Assembly (NCBI GenBank): GCA_000708835.1
Contig: DF237280.1
Span: 1 to 64,000 of the forward strand
Source of the DNA: Klebsormidium nitens
Taxonomy: Eukaryota; Streptophyta; Klebsormidiophyceae; Klebsormidiales; Klebsormidiaceae
Direction of reading: 5' to 3'
DNA length: 64,000 nt
Part shown: positions 57,501 through 64,000 of the stretch, piece by piece
How positions within the stretch are numbered: position 1 is the first letter of the stretch
Layout of the letters: every line of letters begins with the position of its first letter
The notes under the pieces: generated by a model
What the model was told of the DNA's origin: nothing
What the model saw: only the letters and a program-made list of their open reading frames with translations
Databases searched by the model: none
Translations under genes and position numbers: made by a program

Positions 57501-58235
57501 CGAAGCTGGAATCGGCTTTCCCTTATACAGAGGCGGGCGATACCGACGATCTGAAAGCGGGCGTTCTCCTTCCGGGGGGCCGCCTCCTCTGCTTGCGCGG
57601 CCCTGTCTCCCACCGCTGGCTGCTGCCGCAGTGCGCGGTGGCCCTGCACCACGCCGGGAGCGGAACCACCGCCGCCGCGATCCGCGCGGGGATCCCCCAG
57701 GTCACGTGCCCCTTTCTATTCGACCAGTTCTACTGGGCGGGGCTGCTGGCCTCCCTCGGTTGCTCTCCCCCGCCGCTCACGTCGCCGGAATTAGTGGCCG
57801 GGGGGGCGGCCGGTGTGAGTCGGTCGGTGGCAACGCTTCGGGCAGCTGTGGAACTACGGCCGGCGGCGCAGCGGCTTGCGAGGGAGGTGCAAAACGAGGT
57901 GAGCACTAAGTTGTGTCTTTCTTCTTGGACAATTATGAGGACTCTAATGTGGAGGTTCAATAGCGTACGGCATCTTCGACCTACTGTTGTGATGGATGTC
58001 AGGCTTGCGATGTGGCCCAGCAAAGTCGTTATCCAAGTTCGTAGCGGATGCTCTGGCCTTCCCACAAGGCGTTGCGAGGGGCCGCTCTATCATTTTAGAG
58101 TGAGCGAGTGCGGGTATTTGTGAGGCGAGGAAGCCTACGTGCCAGCTCCTCGAGTTTTCGCTACCGGCTCAGCCTAGGCTGCTTGCGCAGGACGGTATAG
58201 CGGTCGCGATGCCCTACCTAATCCCAAAGAATTGA
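54538..58235 (+). CDS. UDP-glycosyltransferase, sterol 3-beta-glucosyltransferase-like
   Basis: Exons 54538-54849, 55079-55645, 55894-56033, 56298-56510, 57099-57280, about 57481-57898 and 58191-58235. All phases agree except the junction between the fifth and sixth exons, where the donor may differ. The family transfers glucose from UDP-glucose to the 3-hydroxyl of membrane sterols. N-terminal GT-B motif: FLAFGTLGDILPLASLACAA. The acceptor half contains YHIAERLGIPCSAASPYL and LYGFSEAVVPCPGYWP. The second Rossmann fold has LVYIGFGAVGR followed by SMGLL (GFGSM-type turn). The sugar-donor signature is HHAGSGTTAAAIRAG, then PFLFDQFYWAGLLASLG. A Gln/Ser-rich insert in exon 2 separates the first strand pair from the rest, longer than usual. 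No PH or GRAM domain, unlike fungal Atg26. It diverges from the MYND gene. Confidence 0.85.
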
Positions 58236-59373
58236 GGAGCTCTTGCGCCTGAGGCTGCCGTTGACGCCGCTCCTGGTCCGGAGCCAGGTCGTGACGAGCG
58301 AAAGACAAGCTGACTTGGTAGTTAGCAGATTCCGGTAAGCCGCATTGTTGCCGTGCAGAGAATGGGAAGGAAAACCCCTTGTCGGCGCTCTGTTTGTCAT
58401 CCTCGTGGGAGATACTGTTTGGAGTGAACACTTGAAGGCTTTGCTTGTGGGTTATTGTATGTGTCTATGAAGAAGACTTTCGGTGACGCCTAAGGAGAGT
58501 GTCTGGATGTACGGACGAAGGTCGTTTGAAAGTCTGGCTTACTCTGTAGGACAAGAGTCTCGCAGTGCTGGATCACCATGATGTAGCATCTCGGAGCGCT
58601 TCGTTGCAAACTTATCTCCGAGGTCCTCATTTGCAGGGATCTAGCTTGTATAGCGGGTGCTACACAATCCTGTCCGGATGTGCAGTTGGGCCCAATTTCT
58701 AGGACACGTACGCCGGTCCGCCAGCCTGTTTTGATGCTGCTAGCTCGTATTGGCCCATATGTAAGCTGCCGTCACGAAATTTCCACGCACTGAAGGCACA
58801 GGCGTCCGAAAGTTGCGACAATAAGGGGCCAGGACAAGCGACTTGTGTAGCATGCTCCGTGGATCATCATGTATCAGTTATACAGCTCATGTGCAATAGT
58901 TGTGGGTCCGCATCAGAAACGGCCCTATAGGCGCCTGCATGGCATCTCAAGATCCGACGACAGCTTGCATTTTCCAATAAAGTGGTCACCGTTTTCGAAT
59001 CCGACTCACATGCATGCAGCATCATTACGATCTTGGATCAAGAATATCCGTGTACGTCTAGCTACCTCAATGATGCACTTGTCATGTGCATGCATAAATG
59101 CCTCCATGAAAAGGCGGGAGGGATAAACTGCCGACCATGCATGCATCAATCTGCATAAGTTCGTCTTCATTGCACACGACATGCATCAGGGCATACTTGC
59201 ATAAACTTCGGTAACAGCTTGAAGGACCTGGCATACGCAATTCTGACATGCAGCTGCTTCATGAGTCATGACGAAAGGCCGTGTCAAGAGATTCTTGGCA
59301 GAGATTCTTGGCTGGCAAATGCTTCCGACAATTATACCGTATTCTTGTAATTACGACACTGACAAGCGCCCGG
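58236..59373. other. Convergent intergenic region with RY-motif cluster
   Basis: No exon chain. Between 59009 and 59186 there are four sites with CATGCA/TGCATG (CATGCATGCA at 59009, CATGCAT at 59089, CATGCATGCAT at 59136, CATGCAT at 59180). This is the RY element bound by B3-domain transcription factors in plants, but here it lies between two gene 3' ends. Confidence 0.5.
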
Positions 59374-62300
59374 TCACAGCTTGTGCTTCTGCTGGCCCTG
59401 CTTGTCGAAGTACTGCTCCTTGGCTGTTTCCAGGAACTCCACCTTATCTTGCTGCGGGAAGTCCGTCCGGTACTCCCAGTTGGGATGGCTCTTCCCCTGG
59501 CTGCCATCCAGCATGCGCCGCTCCACGTCATACCCCTCGTACACATCATACACGTTATTGAAGCGGTCCGCAAACTTGATTTCGCACGCGAAGTTTAGAA
59601 TGCGGCCCTCGAGGAGCTCGCGCATGCGCCGCGTGGTGCACTGGCTGTTGAGGTGGTGACTGTGGAGCAGGTAGTAGGCCGTGTTCCACTTCCGGCGCCA
59701 GCCCTTTTGATGCATTACCATCACGTTCAGGACTCCGTACCTGTAAAGACAGGCGGCAAATTTCGCGAGTTCGTCAGTGTCGAAGGAAAGAGCATGCCAC
59801 GCCAATTTGTAACCTGACTGATTCTTTGATTGGCCTGACGACGGGATGTGCAGAGACCAAAGGCGCCTCCTTTCCGGAAACGAACACACGGGATACGATG
59901 CTTCTGTTGACATCTGACCGACTGCCCATCATTTTGCGGTCGAAGAATGACGGCGGGGTGGCCGTCTGTGTCGTGTCACGTTCCTCGAATCTACGCGCTT
60001 CGTGGGCAGAAGAGGCTCGCACACAGATCCTTCTCGACACCCATGATGTGGCAGGTCAAACGCTGCCCAAAAGAAGCTTTGCTTCACTTGCTCGGCTGTA
60101 AGCTTGTAGAGTCGTTTTTCTGACTGGTACACGGCCCTCTCGGCCCACTGCGTCAGCTCCGACTCTCTCTCATTGAGCAGATTTAGGAGGGCGCCGGGGC
60201 GCCCTTTGGTTTGTCCACCCCGTCGCAGTACGGTCACCTCAATCACCTGGAAGTCGGAGACACGTCACCCGCGCTACCCGCTTCGACGTTTTCGACCCCA
60301 AAGAAGCAGGTTTCCCATAAACCTCGCTCAGAAAGGGGCAAAAACGGCAGCTTTTTTCAGAATACGGCGCTCACCTGTGCTTGACGTAGATCTCCCGCCC
60401 ATCTTCGAGCCTGCCCTCCCATGCGGACGGCATCATGAAGCGCGTGTGCTCCAGCTCCGTGACCGTGAGCGGCCCCGCCCAGTCGTCCGCAAACCACTCC
60501 TCGTGCGGGTTCGCGCTGTCGTCCCGCAAAATCGAGTTGGACGTTTCGTCATCGCTGTCGTCGACGTCGGGGTACCGTTCGAAGACGAACTCGTCGTTGT
60601 CGTGGACGGCCTCCGGCAGCTTGGCCCTGAGGTTAAAGGTTGGTGAGTTTGGTTTGCCTTTCTTGCATTATAATCAAAAGGTCAAGCTTGATGAAAGCTA
60701 CCAGGAAATCAAAGAATCCGCAAGGGAAGGCACCGCAACGATCAGGCGCATGGCTTCCTTTCGACCACAGCAAAACGGAAGGAGTGTCCGACATCCACCT
60801 GACCGTCCAACAATGTTTATGAAACTGTCAAAATTCCTCACGCGCAGAGCAAGAAAGCACTGCCCGATGTTGGCATGGAGCCATAATCTTGGCACTGAAG
60901 TAAATTCCCATCAGTATAACACCACAGCGACGACTCCGCAGCGCGAGGACAGGGAACTCGACCCCAAAAGTATATGCAATCCCCGTCTGCAACTACGCCC
61001 AGACGCAAGGTCCTACTATCGCCTCCTATGTGTTACGGGCCTGTAACTTTACCGACTTTTTTAAATTCTTTAAAAAGCCCTGACCTTTCCCACTGTAGAT
61101 GATACAAGTGGAATCCAGCAAGGGGCTACGACCCACACAAGCCCCTCAGTTCAGAGATAGAACACAAGTAGTTTGCTGATCTAAGCACGCTATACCATCC
61201 GGAGAGTGGTCGCACCTGAACTTGAACGGGTCCATGGACTGCGAGTCCCAGTTGTGCGGGTTCTCGACCTCCGCGTCGAACTCGTTGCGGTCCTGCCACG
61301 CGATCGCGTCGAGCTCCTCGGGCGTTCTGTCCTGGATTGCAACTTCGAGGAACACTTTCTTCCCTGAGCGGTCCGTGAACTCCTTCATCTCGGTGCGCTT
61401 CTTCATGTCGTCCTTGGCCTGGTAAGCCATCTTTTCTTCCATGCTCTTTTTCGCGGCTTTCACGGGCGCCTCCTCAAAGTCGAGGTCGCGTTCGCTGAAC
61501 GGGTCCTCGCCTGGGGGAAAGCAAAGGGACCTTTGAGGGGGGTTGCAGACTTGGGGTGATCGCAACGAGAGGCTTGTTGAGGACTGGGGGGAATAGAGGA
61601 CTAGAAAATAAAAGGAGCAAGAAGAAAGAACCTGCCAAGAAAGTGGCTGGAAGGGAATAATATAGCTCCCAGAGAATTCACATTGACACCGTCCTTGCCA
61701 CGATACAAAGTTGGAAGACAAAAGAACGGGCGATCCTGGTCCAGCAACACCTGCTGAAATCCTAGTCAGTTCCTGGGCGGCGTTAGTCAAGTCGGATTCC
61801 AGGTAAACAAACTAAAGTAGACAGAGAGTGTATGAGGACCACAGTTGCTATATGCAGTCCACCAGCAACGTAGAACTATTCTTCGGGGAGTCTTCAGGCA
61901 AGAGGCTGTGCAGATTTGCCTATGCACCGCTGGTTAAATCAGGTTGGAAGGAAGGATGTGTCACCGCGGCTGATTGCATTGAAGCCAAGGGCTGCCTTCG
62001 CACCAATCCGTCAGCCAAGCAGGCGGAACCCCGTACAAAATGCCACTGAGGCGAAATGCAGCTGGCTGGCGGCCAACCAGACCGTACTCACTCACTGGTC
62101 AATTGCTCATTGGGTAAAGGTCCTTGTATACGCACGCAAGCCTGGTACACAACTTGAAAATGCATCACAATCCAAGTATCCTTTAGAGCATGTGCTTCAT
62201 AGCAATAATTGCAGCAACTTTGCGCGCTCCGGAGAGGCAATCACGGCAGTCATTGTGCACCACTCACCGACATCGACCACCTCCATATCTAGCGGCTCGT

Positions 62301-62652
62301 CCGTTTCATCCTCAAGCGGCTCCTCCTCTTCCCGCTTCGGTCGCCCTTTTGCACGCACCGCCGTCGGCCTTCGGGCGGGCCCATTTGCAAACAAGCTCAA
62401 GCGACGTGTTAATCTTCGAGGGTGTGACGTAAACAACTGGCGTCTCCTATCATCCACAACCTCTGTAGGGCCCTTGGCTGCACAGACAGGGCTCAACAAA
62501 GCATGATTCCTCTCACTGCCTATGGATGGGGTTCCAAGGAAGGTCGCGGTGGGGCACCATGACGTGGAGCAAAACTGAGAGGAGCTCTGGCGGTAAGCCA
62601 AAGATGAAGAAGCCTGTAAGCACTCTGCCAGCGAGCCCAATGCGGCCGCCAT
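59374..62652 (-). CDS. Plastid-targeted acidic protein of unknown family (432 aa)
   Basis: Four exons join in phase: 62652-62268, 61510-61216, 60626-60375 and 59740-59374. The N-terminus (MAAALGSLAECLQASSSLAY) is Ser/Ala-rich with few acidic residues, a typical plastid transit peptide. It is followed by KGRPKREEEE, which resembles an AT-hook core, and then a strongly acidic stretch. Middle motifs are EEWFADDWAGPLTVTELEHT and WEGRLEDGREIYVKHRYGV. The C-terminal domain (about residues 310-432) is rich in aromatic and basic residues (GWRRKWNTAYYLLHSHHLNS, CEIKFADRFNNVYDVYEGYD) and looks compact and conserved. Acidic protein plus AT-hook-like motif plus plastid targeting would fit a nucleoid or transcription-complex protein, but this is inference. 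A separate exon-like frame at 60246-60088 does not fit the phase. Confidence 0.7.
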
Positions 62653-63453
62653 TGTCCCTCCCTTCCCTTCCCTTGCTCAGACCCACCTGGGCTATCCGCC
62701 AAACACTCTCTTCGAACGACTCCGAGAAGGGAGTCTCCGACTCTCTGACTGCAAGCTCAGTCAGAGTCTGACTCTGAGGCTTTTAAGAGCCTTAACTGAG
62801 GAAGGCAAGCCCCTCGTAGGAGGTCAAAAGAACCATTCCCATTCCATATGCCGTTATCATCAAGAGCGTCTCAACGTCTCGTTTCGAAGCAGCTAGAGAG
62901 CAAATAGACGGCAACCTGTGCCGTCTATTGCCCACATTCTGCATAATTTATGCAGGCTGCAGCACGCCGACCACGCCCGTCATTTGTTGCTTTTCTAGTT
63001 GCCCTGGGAATAGCTGACCTAGCACACAGTCAGCAATGCAGAAATTGGCCCTGCCGAGAAGGTCAATATGGGTGCTCCGAGTCCTGGAGGCTGGACATTC
63101 TTGAAAAGGCTGAGAGAAGTGGCATAAGTTTTGGCATGGGCACGAATGCTTAAACGATGTTGAACGGGCGTAAAGTGGGTGGCTTCTGCACCCTGATCCG
63201 TAAGATGCAGCTCAGGGCTTGATAAGAGCTCCGGCTTGATTGCACAGCTCAGGGCTTGATCACACTGCTTCTTGCCTTTGCTGTCCGCACTGCATGAAGA
63301 CAAGCAATCGGTGCCCCATAAATTGCCGTACAGTGAAGTTGGAAGCAGCAGCTGGGACCAGCTATTTCCCCCTTTGAAGGGATCCCCTCAGATTATCATG
63401 GGTTTCTGGGTGTGCTGACGTATTCAAGGAGTCGTTGGGCGGGGTTGTCAGAC
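62653..63453. promoter_or_regulatory. Divergent intergenic region, plastid-protein and hydrolase genes
   Basis: An 800-bp head-to-head gap. A Ser/Arg-rich open frame at 62526-62771 is antisense to the transit-peptide exon and not credible. TCTCCGACTCTCTGACT and its neighbours form short CT-rich repeats near 62720-62770. No TATA box was assigned. Confidence 0.35.
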
Positions 63454-64000
63454 ATGGCAGAGGGGTCCAAAAAGTCCCCTGTGAAACTTGAGAATGTCAG
63501 CTTTTCTGCAGAGGACGGCTGGCCTCTGAAAGGCACGTTGTTTTGGCCCTGGGCTCAGATGAAACCAGCAGCGAGCACCACCACACCGCGAGGGGTGCTT
63601 ATCAGTTCAGCTACAGGTTAGATGCTTTGTGTCCGTTGATACACAACAGGTAATCTGGGCAAAAACCAGGCTAGCCAGGGTTGAAGAAGGAAGCAAGAGG
63701 CTTGCTTGGTATTCTCAGCTTCGAAGTTAGCATTGTCTTCCCTATCCAGCATGATTGATTCTTATAATGGCATGAAAGAAGTCTCCTACTTCACGAGACC
63801 TTTTGCTGAGGGCCGTGAGGGCCACCTGCAGCAGATCTGCACAACATTGTACACAACATTCTATACCAGCTCAAAGTACTTGTTCCTTGAACTTGCCTCA
63901 GCTGCTTCGTGAGTTGCTTGATCAATGTCACATGGAAGCTCAAAACTTCTATCCATCGCTCTTGAAACCAAGCAGATTTCGTGATTCAGGATTGCTGCAT
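63454..64000 (+). CDS. Alpha/beta hydrolase, N-terminal exon only (runs off window)
   Basis: The ATG at 63454 opens a 163-nt exon ending at 63616 before GTTAGA (phase 1). The peptide reads MAEGSKKSPVKLENVSFSAE, then DGWPLKGTLFWPW and PRGVLISSATG. The pattern 'xF-x-A-x-DG-x-L-x-G-x-LF' followed by 'G-V-L-I-S-SATG' is the start of serine-hydrolase folds of the YheT/serine-aminopeptidase-like group, with SATG preceding the oxyanion loop. The catalytic Ser, Asp and His would lie in exons beyond the window. No next exon could be chained before 64000. Confidence 0.55.

Overview
This is an intron-rich eukaryotic nuclear window, most likely from a streptophyte (charophyte-grade) green alga of the Klebsormidium type. 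That is an inference. It rests on plant-type gene content (a CHASE-domain cytokinin-receptor-like hybrid kinase, a PUB1/MUSE3-type UFD2, a plastid lysine methyltransferase, a plastid-targeted protein), GC-rich exons in less GC-rich introns, canonical GT..AG introns of about 50-2500 bp, and telo-box-like AAACCCTAA motifs. No tRNA, rRNA, CRISPR, prokaryotic operon or viral gene was recognised.

Layout: 2.0-3.1 kb mitochondrial ribosomal protein uL23 (+); 3.8-4.0 kb a possible small membrane protein (+); 4.2-6.0 kb an unknown secreted protein (-); 7.6-12.8 kb a plastid SET-domain lysine methyltransferase (-), diverging from 13.5-21.9 kb ubiquitin-chain elongation factor E4/UFD2 (+); 24.7-25.9 kb a Cys-rich secreted or anchored protein (+); 27.6-29.2 kb a coiled-coil RING-like protein (-); 31.1-41.1 kb a 1195-aa CHASE hybrid histidine kinase (-), diverging from 43.4-49.4 kb a helical-bundle plus Sel1-repeat plus disordered-tail protein (+); 50.7-54.1 kb a MYND zinc-finger protein (-), diverging from 54.5-58.2 kb a sterol-glucosyltransferase-like enzyme (+); 59.4-62.7 kb an unrecognised plastid-targeted protein (-), diverging from 63.5 kb the first exon of an alpha/beta hydrolase (+, runs off the window). 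Exons were joined by hand using splice sites and reading phase. Junctions that did not resolve are flagged.

The genes do not form one pathway. The most striking structural theme is that local tandem duplications repeatedly copy exon/intron boundaries, leaving decoy splice sites and exon fragments in introns of at least four genes (SET, UFD2, histidine kinase, MYND). The SET gene also carries a one-base frameshift in a GGGG run and an in-frame stop near its presumed 5' end. The most unusual protein is the Sel1-repeat protein, whose N-terminal helices resemble HeLo/MLKL/MCA-type bundles. A family of small inverted-repeat elements (MITE-like) occurs in at least two and probably three places.
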